Assembly (NCBI GenBank): GCA_964589825.1
Contig: CAZPUS010000020.1
Location: forward strand, 1-51,628
DNA from: CAZPUS01 sp964589825
GTDB taxonomy: Bacteria; Fibrobacterota; Chitinivibrionia; Chitinivibrionales; WJKA01
Length of the DNA: 51,628 bases
Direction of reading: 5' to 3'
The notes under the pieces were generated by a model that made no database searches, was not told the DNA's origin, and was given only the letters and a program-made list of their open reading frames with translations. Position 1 is the stretch's first letter. Each line of letters starts with the position of its first letter. Of the stretch, positions 44,037-51,628 are shown in pieces. The position numbers were made by a program, and so were the translations under genes.

Positions 44037-44372
44037 ATGCAAACCACTCGACCATTATCCGACCCGGTCACCGCGACAGCGAATGAATGTGCCGTCCTCT
44101 TCAAGGCCCTTGGACATCCGGTCCGGATTGAGATTATCAAATTGCTGGCCCATACATCGTACCGCGTTGACGAGCTTGCACAGCATACGCATGAGCGTAT
44201 GTCGAACGTATCCAAGCATCTTGGGGTTCTTCGTAATGCGGGGCTGGTTACTTCTGAGCGCAAGGGATCATCTGTGCACTACTCGCTTGCCTGCTCGAAT
44301 GTACTGACGCTGCTGCATGATGCGCAGCTCTTTCGGGGAAAACGTAAACAACAAAGCAAAAATGCGTTCTAG
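44037..44372 (+). CDS. ArsR-family winged-helix transcriptional regulator
   Basis: This 111-residue protein has the ArsR fold: F-K-A-L-G-H-P-V-R-I-E-I-I-K-L-L, V-D-E-L-A-Q-H-T-H, then the recognition helix R-M-S-N-V-S-K-H-L-G-V-L-R-N-A-G-L-V and the wing R-K-G-S-S-V-H-Y-S-L. The metal-binding E-L-C-x-C motif of ArsR itself is absent; the only cysteines are 18 and 86, so the signal is unknown. The start at 44037 matches the family and sits just after a strong promoter. The gene's 3' end overlaps the convergent sufE stop by four bases. Confidence 0.85.
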   Translation: MQTTRPLSDPVTATANECAVLFKALGHPVRIEIIKLLAHTSYRVDELAQHTHERMSNVSKHLGVLRNAGLVTSERKGSSVHYSLACSNVLTLLHDAQLFRGKRKQQSKNAF

Positions 44373-44785
44373 CCTTGCGCAAACTCCCGCGCATATTCAC
44401 GCATACGGTGCAGTATCGCGCTCAGCCCGTTCGCACGTGCCGGTGAGAGGTGGGAGCCGAGTCCTATTTTATCTATCACGTACAGGTGTGCCGACAAAAC
44501 ATCCTCCGGGGGCTGATTGTCAAGCACATAGAGAAGCAGCGCAAGGATCCCCCTGGTGATTTTTGCATCGCTGTGCGCACGAAAACGTATCCGTCCCTGT
44601 TCCATATATGCATAAAGCCATACTTTGGACTGGCAGCCTCCCAGCGCATACTCGTCGCGCAGGTACTGTGCATCCGGGGACGGAAGGGCTGAACCCATTT
44701 CGATAAGGCGGGCATAGGTGTCGAACCAGTCGTTGAGCGTTGAAAACTGTTGAATAAGTGAATCCTGCCGTTGGGTCAACGTCAT
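44369..44785 (-). CDS. sufE: SufE-type sulfur acceptor protein
   Basis: SufE takes persulfide sulfur from SufS and passes it on. The 138-residue protein has the acceptor Cys51 in A-L-G-G-C-Q-S-K-V-W-L, with Y-A-R-L-I-E-M-G and F-R-A-H-S-D-A-K-I-T-R-G-I-L-A-L-L around it, and G-L-G-x-H-L-S-P-A-R-A-N-G-L near the end. The ATG at 44785 is chosen by the family start and AAAGG upstream; longer frames add non-conserved residues. It follows sufS by 56 bases on the same strand, so it is probably the last gene of the eanB-eanA-sufS-sufE run. Confidence 0.93.
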   Translation of the reverse strand: MTLTQRQDSLIQQFSTLNDWFDTYARLIEMGSALPSPDAQYLRDEYALGGCQSKVWLYAYMEQGRIRFRAHSDAKITRGILALLLYVLDNQPPEDVLSAHLYVIDKIGLGSHLSPARANGLSAILHRMREYAREFAQG

Positions 44786-44841
44786 TGCTGCTGCCTTTCT
44801 GTCACGCCTGGTGGCGGCATTGCCGGTATGCCGTCTATGTG

Positions 44842-46071
44842 TTACACAAGCATGGGAATTACTTTTTTGAGTCCCCTGCATAACATGTCGATATCTTCGT
44901 ATGTGGTATAGAGCGCAAAACTCGCCCGGATGGTACCGTCGATGCCGTAATGGCGCATAAGCGGTTCGGCACAATGCGAACCGCTGCGTACCGCAACACC
45001 CAGCTTGTCAAGCAGAGTCGCAACGTCATACGGATGCGCACCATCGATAGTAAAGGAGAGTGCGCCGCATCGTGGTGCCGATGGTGCGTATATAGTCAGA
45101 TTGGGAATGCGTGAAAGCGCCTCGCAGGCATACGCATACACTTTTTTTTCATAGTCAACAATATTCGGACGCCCGAGGCTGTCGAGAAATCGTATGGCAG
45201 CATCCAGGCTGAGCACCCCGGAGAGGTTCGGGGTACCCGCTTCGAACCTGTGCGGCAGCCCGGCCCAGCTGCTGTGTGCAGAGGAGACCGACTCGATCAT
45301 GCCGCCCCCGAATCGCGAAGGTGGCAGCGATTCCAGCACCTGCTTTCTGCCATAGAGTACACCCGCCCCGGTTTCCGCGTACATTTTGTGTCCCGAGAAT
45401 ACGAAAAAATCACACTCCAGTTCCCTGACATCTACCGGACAATGAGCCACAGCCTGCGCACCGTCAACGACCACGGGGATATCCGCCCCATGTGCGGTCC
45501 CGATCAACTCACGCAACGGGTTGATCGCACCGGTAACGTTGGATACGTGGGTAAGTGCCACGAGTCTGGTGCGCTCGGTGAGATGGGAGCGAAGCGTATG
45601 AGGGTGAATCGTGCCGTCCTCTTCAGGTGACACCACGACAATGCGTGCACCGCATCTTCTGCACAATTGCTGCCAGGGGATAAAATTGGAATGGTGCTCC
45701 ATTGCGGTGACGCACATTTCGTCGCCCTCTGCGATATGCCTCTGTGAAAATGCGTCGGCCAGCATATTGAGTGCATCCGTGGTACCGTGCGTAAAGATGA
45801 TTTCGGATTCGTGCGCAGCGTTGAGAAAGTGCTTCACGCAGGCGCGTGCACGTTCGTACGCATCGCTTGCCTCTTCACTCAGCGCATGGATACCCCGATG
45901 AATATTGCTGTTCTGAGACGTGTAAAATGCATGGATCCTCTCCAGTACCGCGCAGGGTTTATGGGTCGTGGCGGCATTGTCAAGATAGACAGGCGGGTGG
46001 TCACCGTGTGTGTGTTGCTGCAATATGGGGAATTGTTCCCGCAGTGCGGATATATCGATCATATCATGCAT
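44842..46071 (-). CDS. sufS: Cysteine desulfurase, SufS type
   Basis: This PLP enzyme removes sulfur from cysteine as a persulfide. The 409-residue protein has Y-L-D-N-A-A-T-T, H-G-T-T-D-A-L-N, A-M-E-H-H-S-N-F-I-P-W, V-D-G-A-Q and F-S-G-H-K-M-Y with the PLP lysine at residue 229. The catalytic Cys367 is in R-S-G-S-H-C-A-E-P, the SufS pattern rather than IscS. Its ATG follows the eanA stop with no gap, so it is probably co-translated with eanA. No sufB, sufC, sufD or U-type scaffold is in the window, so its main partner here may be SufE and EanB. Confidence 0.96.
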   Translation of the reverse strand: MHDMIDISALREQFPILQQHTHGDHPPVYLDNAATTHKPCAVLERIHAFYTSQNSNIHRGIHALSEEASDAYERARACVKHFLNAAHESEIIFTHGTTDALNMLADAFSQRHIAEGDEMCVTAMEHHSNFIPWQQLCRRCGARIVVVSPEEDGTIHPHTLRSHLTERTRLVALTHVSNVTGAINPLRELIGTAHGADIPVVVDGAQAVAHCPVDVRELECDFFVFSGHKMYAETGAGVLYGRKQVLESLPPSRFGGGMIESVSSAHSSWAGLPHRFEAGTPNLSGVLSLDAAIRFLDSLGRPNIVDYEKKVYAYACEALSRIPNLTIYAPSAPRCGALSFTIDGAHPYDVATLLDKLGVAVRSGSHCAEPLMRHYGIDGTIRASFALYTTYEDIDMLCRGLKKVIPMLV

Positions 46072-47055
46072 TCAGTCGGGTTTATGCAGTTGTACCACCG
46101 AAAACCATCCCTGTGCATCAGTAAAAATTTCCCGGATTTCGAGGTCGCTCAATGACGCGATTTCCGCGATATCTTCGCGGGTAAATTTATGAGAGTTTTC
46201 GGTATGTATTCGCTCGCCGGGCTCCAGTGCAACAGTTTCTTCACGAAGCGGCGTGGATATTTGCAGGGCACGTGTTGCCTCGAGGTGCATTTCCACCCGT
46301 GCCTGTGGTTTGTTGAAAAAGGCGACATGCGAAAAATCGTCAGGATCAAAATCGGTCTGCGCGATATCGTTTACCACACGAAGAATATTTTTATTAAAAC
46401 GGGCGGTAATCGCGTCGTGGTCGTTATAGGCACGCTCCAGGACATGCGCAGGCTTTACCATATCCAGACCCAGAAGCAGCATGTCGTCGGGCAGCATTAC
46501 GTCGCCGATACGCGTGATAAAATCCAGGCCCTGCGCTCTGTCGAGATTTCCGAGCGTAGATCCCAGAAAGCAGAAAATGCGCGTGTTGTTATGCGGAATG
46601 CGATGAAGCTGTGTTTCAAAATCCGCAACAATACCGCGTATGTCAAGAGTCGGGAATGCATGCAGCAGTATGCGTGAGGATTTCTCTATTGCGCTGCGAC
46701 TTACATCAAAGGGCACATAACATACCGACTCGTGCCGACCATCGGGCACTGCATCGAGAAGTATCGAGATTTTAGCACAATCACCGCTTCCAAGCTCTAC
46801 AAAATCGACGTCGCTGAACGTGTGGCCGATACGGGAAGCGATATCCCTGAGGATGCGCTGTTCCGTCCGTGTGGGATAGTAGTCTTCACATTTGGTAATT
46901 TCCTCGAACAGCTCCGAGCCGTAATCGTCGTAAAAACACATGCTGGGAAGATATTTAGGAGAGGCATCGAGTCCGGCGAGGATTCGGGCCGTTCTGTCAT
47001 CTTCGATGTGGGGCAGATAGTCGTCAATTGTAATTTGTGTGTTTTGCGGCTGCAT
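46072..47055 (-). CDS. eanA: L-histidine N-alpha-methyltransferase (EanA/EgtD type)
   Basis: The enzyme trimethylates histidine to hercynine with SAM, the first step of ergothioneine synthesis. The 327-residue protein has F-Y-D-D-Y-G-S-E-L-F-E-E-I-T at 41-54, E-D-Y-Y-P-T-R-T-E, the SAM motif V-E-L-G-S-G-D at 86-92 and F-L-G-S-T-L-G-N at 163-170. Near the C-terminus are E-N-S-H-K-F-T and G-W-F-S-V. The start at 47055 is set by AAGGAG nine bases upstream. It begins 13 bases after eanB stops, and its stop touches the sufS start. The absence of EgtB/EgtC and the presence of EanB favour the anaerobic route. Confidence 0.92.
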   Translation of the reverse strand: MQPQNTQITIDDYLPHIEDDRTARILAGLDASPKYLPSMCFYDDYGSELFEEITKCEDYYPTRTEQRILRDIASRIGHTFSDVDFVELGSGDCAKISILLDAVPDGRHESVCYVPFDVSRSAIEKSSRILLHAFPTLDIRGIVADFETQLHRIPHNNTRIFCFLGSTLGNLDRAQGLDFITRIGDVMLPDDMLLLGLDMVKPAHVLERAYNDHDAITARFNKNILRVVNDIAQTDFDPDDFSHVAFFNKPQARVEMHLEATRALQISTPLREETVALEPGERIHTENSHKFTREDIAEIASLSDLEIREIFTDAQGWFSVVQLHKPD

Positions 47056-47068
47056 ACGAGATACTCCT

Positions 47069-48409
47069 TCAGGTGCGCCCGGTGCCGTCGGGTTCGCCCG
47101 TTTCATAAGGGTTGCCGTTGTTGCTCCACTCGAACCAGCCGCCATCGTATACCGATATGTCCGGCCAGCCCATAAGCCATGCATTCAGAAAGGCCTCACT
47201 GCCGCGCCATCCCGTGCCGCAGTAAAAAGCATTGTACGTATCGGGTGTGATCCCCGCGTTTTTCCACAAACGCTCGATTTCGTGATATTCTCTGGTGGTA
47301 TGATCGAGATTGCGATAGTTTTCCATATGGTACGCATCGCTTCCGCAGTCGGCGAATACCGAGCCGGGTATGCGCCCCTTTTTCTCTATGTAATTATATC
47401 CGCTTACCTCACCGATATACTCTTTCCAGCTTCTTACCGAGACAAGGTTTTTGTCCGGTGCGTCAAGATACTGCTTTGCCTGCGGCGTATCGATTACCAG
47501 ATCGGGGCGGGAGGGGATTTTGGTGCCGAAGTCCTCCACGGGGTGTTTTTCGGAAGGGTCGGTGGTCGTTTCATATCCGGCATCGAGCCACGACTGCAGT
47601 CCCCCGTTCAGTATGCGCACGTCTTTAACACCGGCATACAACATAAGAAATGCACATCGTATGGCACCAAGGTGTCCGGCACTGCTGCCGGGATACGGAT
47701 CGTCGTTGTCGGGGTATGAAAAACGTCCGTACAGAATAACCGGGGTGTCGCAGGTGATCCCCAGCGCCTGAAGCGCGCCGGCCAGCTCCTGCGGGCTGCG
47801 GCGATTCCATGTCTCGGTCGACTCCAGCGAGTTGGTGTCGATATCGATCGCACCGGGGATGTGACCCTGATGGTAGTCGTCCGGATTACGGTAGTGGGCG
47901 TGGCACAGCACAAACCGATTCCCCTCGAACTGCTGCGTGGTACCGGTGGTGGTAAGCCCATGCAGCCATTGCGGTGAAACCAGTTGTGTGTAGCGGGATA
48001 ATTTCTGCAAAGGCAATGCGGCATCAGGGCACCACTCGTCAACAAAATTATGGTATACGTGAACGTCCTGCCATCCCGCTCTGGTAAACAGATCCGCTAC
48101 CATGTCGGTCTCGTCTGAATCGGATCCGTACAGAAAAAGCGGATCGTCCTCTTTAATTTCCTTTTGCCGCACGATTTCGATCCAGTCAATATAATCGGCC
48201 CATTTTGCAGGCAGGCTTTTTGCCCCCTGAATATGACCGCCGCGACTGCAGCCCTTTTCGGGCCAGCCGTTATATGCATTCACTGCGCGTACGTCGATGA
48301 TTTGTATGCGTGAATCGTGCACAGCCCGTGCCATCTGGTCGCGTCGAAGCTGCTCCATTGTCTGTCCTTTATCAAAAGTGATGCATTCAGGTTGAAAAAG
48401 AAAATACAT
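47069..48409 (-). CDS. eanB: EanB-type hercynine sulfurtransferase (multi-rhodanese protein)
   Basis: EanB adds sulfur directly to C2 of hercynine in anaerobic ergothioneine synthesis, using a persulfide on a rhodanese cysteine. The 446-residue protein has three rhodanese-like units (about 1-130, 145-290 and 305-446): I-I-D-V-R-x-x-N-A-Y-N-G-W in the first, R-N-P-D-D-Y-H-Q-G-H-I-P-G-A in the second, and S-V-R-S-W-K-E-Y-I-G then F-Y-C-G-T-G-W-R-G-S in the third, with the likely catalytic Cys397. The start at 48409 is set by AGAGGTGAAG. It leads the eanB-eanA-sufS-sufE run. Other sulfurtransferases have similar domains, but the eanA neighbour supports this call. Confidence 0.87.
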   Translation of the reverse strand: MYFLFQPECITFDKGQTMEQLRRDQMARAVHDSRIQIIDVRAVNAYNGWPEKGCSRGGHIQGAKSLPAKWADYIDWIEIVRQKEIKEDDPLFLYGSDSDETDMVADLFTRAGWQDVHVYHNFVDEWCPDAALPLQKLSRYTQLVSPQWLHGLTTTGTTQQFEGNRFVLCHAHYRNPDDYHQGHIPGAIDIDTNSLESTETWNRRSPQELAGALQALGITCDTPVILYGRFSYPDNDDPYPGSSAGHLGAIRCAFLMLYAGVKDVRILNGGLQSWLDAGYETTTDPSEKHPVEDFGTKIPSRPDLVIDTPQAKQYLDAPDKNLVSVRSWKEYIGEVSGYNYIEKKGRIPGSVFADCGSDAYHMENYRNLDHTTREYHEIERLWKNAGITPDTYNAFYCGTGWRGSEAFLNAWLMGWPDISVYDGGWFEWSNNGNPYETGEPDGTGRT

Positions 48410-48765
48410 ATTCTTCACCTCTTCTGTGCAAAAAGCGGGTGGCAACCCGCCCTGTGCAACGCGCGTGTGAATGTTCTCATGTATGGCAGGTCGTGTGGGA
48501 GTCTATTACAAGGAAATACCAGGCAAGCAACACAAAAGTCCCTGTTGTGGCAGGGCGCATTTTATGAAAAATCCTGATGCCCGTTTACTTCTACCTGAAT
48601 TGATCGGTTTTGTTTGTGAAATCTCTGCTGCAATCCGCACTAATCTTATGTTTTCGATAATCATGAGACAACCAACAAAGGTCCCCCGTAATTTTCGCTA
48701 ATACACTAGCAGCACGGCTTAGCGCAGCTTCCATCAAAACAATCGTTGAATTCAGGTTTTACGAA
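48410..48765. other. eanB upstream region carrying repeat copy D
   Basis: This 356-base gap between the polysaccharide lyase stop and the eanB start should hold the ergothioneine operon promoter. About half is repeat copy D, whose outer end lies only ten bases after the lyase stop codon. The 184 bases between the repeat and eanB show no clear box pair and no coding frame. Confidence 0.6.
48594..48756 (+). repeat. Dispersed palindromic repeat, copy D
   Basis: This copy starts CCTGAATTGATCGG and ends AATCGTTGAATTCAGG; about 17 of the first 21 bases pair with the end. An inner stem TGCTGC (48626-48631) pairs with GCAGCA (48709-48714). It shares CTGCAATCCGCACTA, ATGAGAC, ACCAACAA and AGCAGCACGGC with copy A. 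It lies between the lyase stop and the eanB promoter region. Length 163 bases. Confidence 0.88.
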
Positions 48766-49644
48766 TCACCAAATTCGTATATCGTCATAGTAAAGATGCT
48801 GTACTGTGTCGATATGCGGATTCCGGTAGAGTCCGAACTTGAAATAGTGGGATGCCCTGTTGTACATGTTTGCCCCGTTTACCCAGCCGGGCGTGACAAC
48901 GGTGTCGTTTTTCCAGACGCACATTTCTCCGTTCGATCCTTGGGACCAGACGATCTGAAACCGTAGCTCGATCCACTCTCCTTTGTCAATTATAAACACG
49001 GCAACCGGCTCTTCAGCATAAGAGACGGTAAATGTCGAGACGTTATTCCATGCGGTATCAAAACCATGAATCGAGGTAAAGGCAGTATCCGTGCGCACTG
49101 CTCTGTAATGGGGGTCCGCCTTTGTAAAGTAATTATAATAGAGAGCGATCGGGGGCGAAGCCCCTTTTGCGCTGTAGTTGTCCCAGTCCTCGCCGTCCAA
49201 AAAAACCGGCTGCTGATGCCATTGTCCCATAATCTGCCAGTTGGGCGCTCCGGTACTGTCTTTGAGTGGTACATCGGGGTAGTTGTGTGGTATAAACACC
49301 GACCAGCGGTAGCGGGAGGTATCGCCCTCCACCGCATGCTGGTCAAAGGTGAGCTCCGCCCTGGTGCCGCCGTTGACATTGCTTACGGGTGATACACGGA
49401 AACGGCAGCTTCGCTCCCCCTCGGCGCTGAGGTGCGAAGTGATGACTATGTCACTGTCGTGCGCACGTTCGCCGCCGCCTCCCAGATCTTTCCAGGCCTG
49501 CAGCGTAGTCTCGAAGCCGAAGCTGATACTGCGTATGTCGGGCTCATCATTATGTGTAACGCGGTCATTACAATGCAGCAGCAGGAGTGCGGCACCAAAA
49601 AGAAAAAAGTGTCTGTGTGCAGTATCTCGTTGTGGTGCAGGCAT
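48766..49644 (-). CDS. Polysaccharide lyase-like lipoprotein (PF14099 type)
   Basis: This 292-residue exported protein has a short signal with L-L-L-L-H-C, a lipobox, so it is probably a lipoprotein. The mature part is a single beta-jelly-roll-like domain resembling the PF14099 polysaccharide lyases (heparin lyase I/PL20 type): R-A-E-L-T-F early, F-I-P-H-N-Y-P, N-W-Q-I-M-G-Q-W-H in the middle, G-E-W-I-E-L-R-F-Q-I-V-W-S, and F-K-F-G-L-Y-R-N-P near the end, then Y-Y-D-D-I-R-I. The polymer attacked is not readable. The start at 49644 is chosen because it places the signal peptide at the N-terminus. Confidence 0.78.
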   Translation of the reverse strand: MPAPQRDTAHRHFFLFGAALLLLHCNDRVTHNDEPDIRSISFGFETTLQAWKDLGGGGERAHDSDIVITSHLSAEGERSCRFRVSPVSNVNGGTRAELTFDQHAVEGDTSRYRWSVFIPHNYPDVPLKDSTGAPNWQIMGQWHQQPVFLDGEDWDNYSAKGASPPIALYYNYFTKADPHYRAVRTDTAFTSIHGFDTAWNNVSTFTVSYAEEPVAVFIIDKGEWIELRFQIVWSQGSNGEMCVWKNDTVVTPGWVNGANMYNRASHYFKFGLYRNPHIDTVQHLYYDDIRIW

Positions 49645-49776
49645 AAAAAGGGTTTCCGGGTCGTTATGCAACGGTGGAATTATACGGGAGCTTTTTTTGA
49701 TTGCTTATACGGAGCGGATTTCAGGTGCCGGTGAAGTAGAATATCTCGGCCGTCATGGCGTGCTCCTGTGCGCGAT

Positions 49777-50322
49777 TCAGTTGTCCTCCAGATGGCTCAT
49801 GAACGATTCGAAACGCTGGGCTATTTCTCCCGAGAAGTTTTCCTCGCTCAGCCGCGTTTTCATGATGGCGTCGCTGTCCTTGCGGGATTGTTCGGGTAAT
49901 GCCAGTGGAATAGGGAAGGCCTCGCAGTGTATGCATGCATCGCCCATTTTCTTTTTTGTCTGTGCAAAGACGGACGCATAGCCGAATTTTCCGTCTTTTT
50001 CTTCATCGCTGCTGCCGCAGCTGAGTGCAAAATAGAGCTTCGATATATGCGTGCGGTACTTTGAAAGAAAATCATTGAGCGGAGCGATGAGTTTTCCCGC
50101 CCATACAGGAGCGCACATAACGATACGATCGTAGTGATGCGGGGAGTGGCTGAGTTTTCTGATTCCCGCCCCTTTCCCGATAAATGAAAACAGCATCTGC
50201 AGCGGCAGCAGTTTAATTACGGGTACGATCTCTTCGATATCGCCCCCGGTTCGTTGTGCTATTTTGTTCGCAAGGTAGCTGCTGTTGCCTGTACGGGAGT
50301 AGTAGACCACCAGTGTGTTCAT
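49777..50322 (-). CDS. Flavodoxin family protein
   Basis: This 181-residue protein has the FMN phosphate loop V-V-Y-Y-S-R-T-G-N-S-S at 5-15, then V-M-C-A-P-V-W-A-G-K-L-I-A-P in the middle, and F-A-L-S-C-G-S-S for the isoalloxazine loop. It is like the flavodoxin/WrbA-related proteins used in low-potential electron transfer or quinone reduction. The start at 50322 is set by the phosphate-loop position and a GGGGG-rich ribosome binding site; a longer in-frame start adds residues before the first strand. The partner is unknown. Confidence 0.88.
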   Translation of the reverse strand: MNTLVVYYSRTGNSSYLANKIAQRTGGDIEEIVPVIKLLPLQMLFSFIGKGAGIRKLSHSPHHYDRIVMCAPVWAGKLIAPLNDFLSKYRTHISKLYFALSCGSSDEEKDGKFGYASVFAQTKKKMGDACIHCEAFPIPLALPEQSRKDSDAIMKTRLSEENFSGEIAQRFESFMSHLEDN

Positions 50323-50664
50323 GAGAGGTTTCCCCCTTGTCAAATGCGAATGAATGGGTGTATATGTACTGCGAATCAGAATATAACTAATTATCGACAG
50401 CACATGTGCTCCCCGGGGACATCGTGCCTTCTACAGATATACGACTTGCCAACAATCGTCGTGGGAAGTGCGAACGGATTATCGATATCCTGATCGTATT
50501 GAAAAGGTGAAAAGCTGTGTGTTGTTGCAGGTGTTAGCGAAAAAAGCTACAAAGAAAAGAGTTGTTGGCGATTCACATTTGTATGGACAGCAATACTGTA
50601 TGAAGAAAGCGGAAATTGGATGTTTAAACCGGTTAAACCTCCAATTTCCGCGTGCATTCGCGGG
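50323..50664. other. Intergenic region with a terminator
   Basis: This 342-base gap contains the terminator of the right-edge gene at 50609-50651 and must contain the flavodoxin promoter. I see no coding frame, repeat copy or RNA gene in the rest. Confidence 0.6.
50609..50651 (-). terminator. Long-stem terminator after the right-edge secreted gene
   Basis: GCGGAAATTGG pairs with CCAATTTCCGC, and the stem continues inward through TTTAAACCGGTTAAA. Read on the minus strand, it is followed by TTTCTTC. It starts 13 bases after the stop at 50665. The T-run is weak, so termination may be partial. Confidence 0.7.
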
Positions 50665-51628
50665 TTATTTCTTAGCATTTCTCAGCAGCACGGAACCATA
50701 ATATTTCCTGGCTTCTCCCGACACAGATACTATATATGTTCCAGTAGCCACGCTCCGGCCGTTCTCATTTTTTCCATCCCATGACAACCTGATGTCAGAT
50801 TGCGTGCTTTGAGACGCAGGTTTCAGACTACGTACAGTTCTTCCGAGTACATCGACTATATCGATCCCATGAATTTTTTCTTCAACCGGCAATCTGATTC
50901 GAGTGGAGCGAATATTAATACCGTAACCGTCCACAGTTACCGAAATCATACGTGTCGTCCTCCTGCGTCCACTACTATATTTCAATATGCCAAGGGATGC
51001 GGCGCTTACCGATACAAGGTCTCCGGCTTCGTTCTCATTATACCCGAATTCGGTGAGAAAACGTGCCACATCGTTGTCGGTGTGGTCCGCGCCCATGATC
51101 GGCTCACGGATTTTTTTGACGGTAAGATAGTCGACGGCCGGGCCGAACGTGCCCATGATAAGCCGGTAGGTGTTCTTGTTTGGTACGCCGTTGGGCCCAT
51201 AGGTCATGCCCCAGAGAGAGTCGATTATGCAGAGCTGCTGGCGCACCGGCGAGCCGCCCAGAATTGCATTACTTTTGTTGATGGAAAGGGCATATTCGAG
51301 GTTGCCGTGGCCGCTGGGGGTTGGCGTGAAAGTGCCGAAGTGATTTTTCATAGTGAGCGTACACTGGCCGCCGATGTTATGCCCTTTGTTCACTGCGATG
51401 TTTACCAGAATAACAATGGTCCCGTCGGCGATATGTTTGGTGCAATCCGCCTGTGTTACCCTGGTGTAGGGTGGGGGGAAGCCGGTCTTTTGTGTGCGGC
51501 CCAGCAGCGAGCTGCGATCGCTTACCTGGACCCCTTCGGGCAAATATGCACCGGTGTAACCGTCGGGAAGGTTCCCGCTGCTGCGGACACCGTACGCGAT
51601 AGCCCGTGGTGCTGCCCTCGTCCTTTTC
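50665..51628 (-). CDS. Secreted protein with T9SS/FlgD-like C-terminal domain, 5' end beyond the window
   Basis: The frame is open from the stop at 50665 through the right edge, so only the last 321 codons are seen; the start and any signal peptide lie outside. The last 70 residues read as a sorting or FlgD-like Ig domain: D-I-V-D-V-L-G-R-T-V-R-S-L, then L-S-W-D-G-K-N-E-N-G-R-S-V-A-T-G-T-Y-I-V-S-V-S-G, ending Y-G-S-V-L-L-R. Upstream is a Gly/Asn/Thr-rich beta region with no recognised catalytic motif. The C-terminal pattern matches cargo of a type IX-like secretion route. A terminator follows. Confidence 0.78.
   Translation of the reverse strand, partial: KRTRAAPRAIAYGVRSSGNLPDGYTGAYLPEGVQVSDRSSLLGRTQKTGFPPPYTRVTQADCTKHIADGTIVILVNIAVNKGHNIGGQCTLTMKNHFGTFTPTPSGHGNLEYALSINKSNAILGGSPVRQQLCIIDSLWGMTYGPNGVPNKNTYRLIMGTFGPAVDYLTVKKIREPIMGADHTDNDVARFLTEFGYNENEAGDLVSVSAASLGILKYSSGRRRTTRMISVTVDGYGINIRSTRIRLPVEEKIHGIDIVDVLGRTVRSLKPASQSTQSDIRLSWDGKNENGRSVATGTYIVSVSGEARKYYGSVLLRNAKK

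Noticed and set aside
1..51628. CRISPR arrays, tRNA or rRNA genes, IS transposases, prophage genes
   Set aside because: I looked on both strands and found no regularly spaced repeats, no cloverleaf with a GGTTCRA arm in the gaps, and no transposase or phage motifs.

Overview
The window is ordinary bacterial chromosome, with about 40 tightly packed genes on both strands. I see no phage, plasmid, IS transposase, CRISPR, rRNA or tRNA genes. Several features point to the FCB superphylum, and most likely to a motile, anaerobic, polysaccharide-degrading Fibrobacterota (Chitinivibrionia-like) bacterium: a DUF4914 protein; secreted proteins with type-IX-secretion-like C-terminal domains (YPNP and 'GTY' signatures); secreted glycoside hydrolase and polysaccharide lyase genes; a geranylgeranylglyceryl-phosphate synthase and UbiA-type transferase pair; flagellar rod genes; and an oxygen-independent ergothioneine pathway. 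The taxonomic placement is inference from gene content, not from a marker-gene comparison.

Layout. 1-2384 (minus): the 5' part of a large SprA-like envelope protein that runs off the left edge. 2385-2964: two back-to-back copies of a foldable repeat. 2965-9902: SGNH hydrolase, DUF985 cupin, DUF4914 protein, NADP-type glutamate dehydrogenase and tRNA dihydrouridine synthase. 10055-14842 (plus): a four-gene operon of a PAC2 protein, accD, accA and an unusual fusion of a pyruvate/oxaloacetate carboxyltransferase-like domain to an AccB biotin carrier. 14868-16546 (minus): the archaeal-type ether-lipid pair. 16766-20537 (minus): recA overlapping alaS, with no recX between them. 21050-22873 (minus): a lipoprotein esterase and a DJ-1 protein. 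23115-27988 (plus): a TPR protein, a secreted metalloprotease with a small membrane partner, and a STAS/zinc-ribbon protein. 28256-32851 (minus): a secreted glycoside hydrolase, an exported hypothetical protein and a TPR protein. 33056-42685 (minus): degP, guaB, mutS, scpB, scpA and glmS. 43107-43865 (plus): flgB and fliE without flgC. 44037-44372: an ArsR regulator. 44369-48409 (minus): eanB-eanA-sufS-sufE, a probable ergothioneine operon that carries its own cysteine desulfurase system. 48766-51628 (minus): polysaccharide lyase lipoprotein, flavodoxin-like protein and the C-terminal part of a secreted protein that runs off the right edge.

Three things stand out. First, a dispersed family of about 161-164 bp imperfect palindromes has four full copies and one or two short derivatives. 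All lie in intergenic DNA and share terminal inverted repeats and an inner stem, like a MITE or ERIC element. Second, the acetyl-CoA carboxylase operon carries its biotin carrier fused to a carboxyltransferase-like domain that has lost the canonical metal-binding (carbamylated) lysine. Third, the ergothioneine genes are tightly coupled to sufS and sufE, which suggests a dedicated sulfur supply for EanB.
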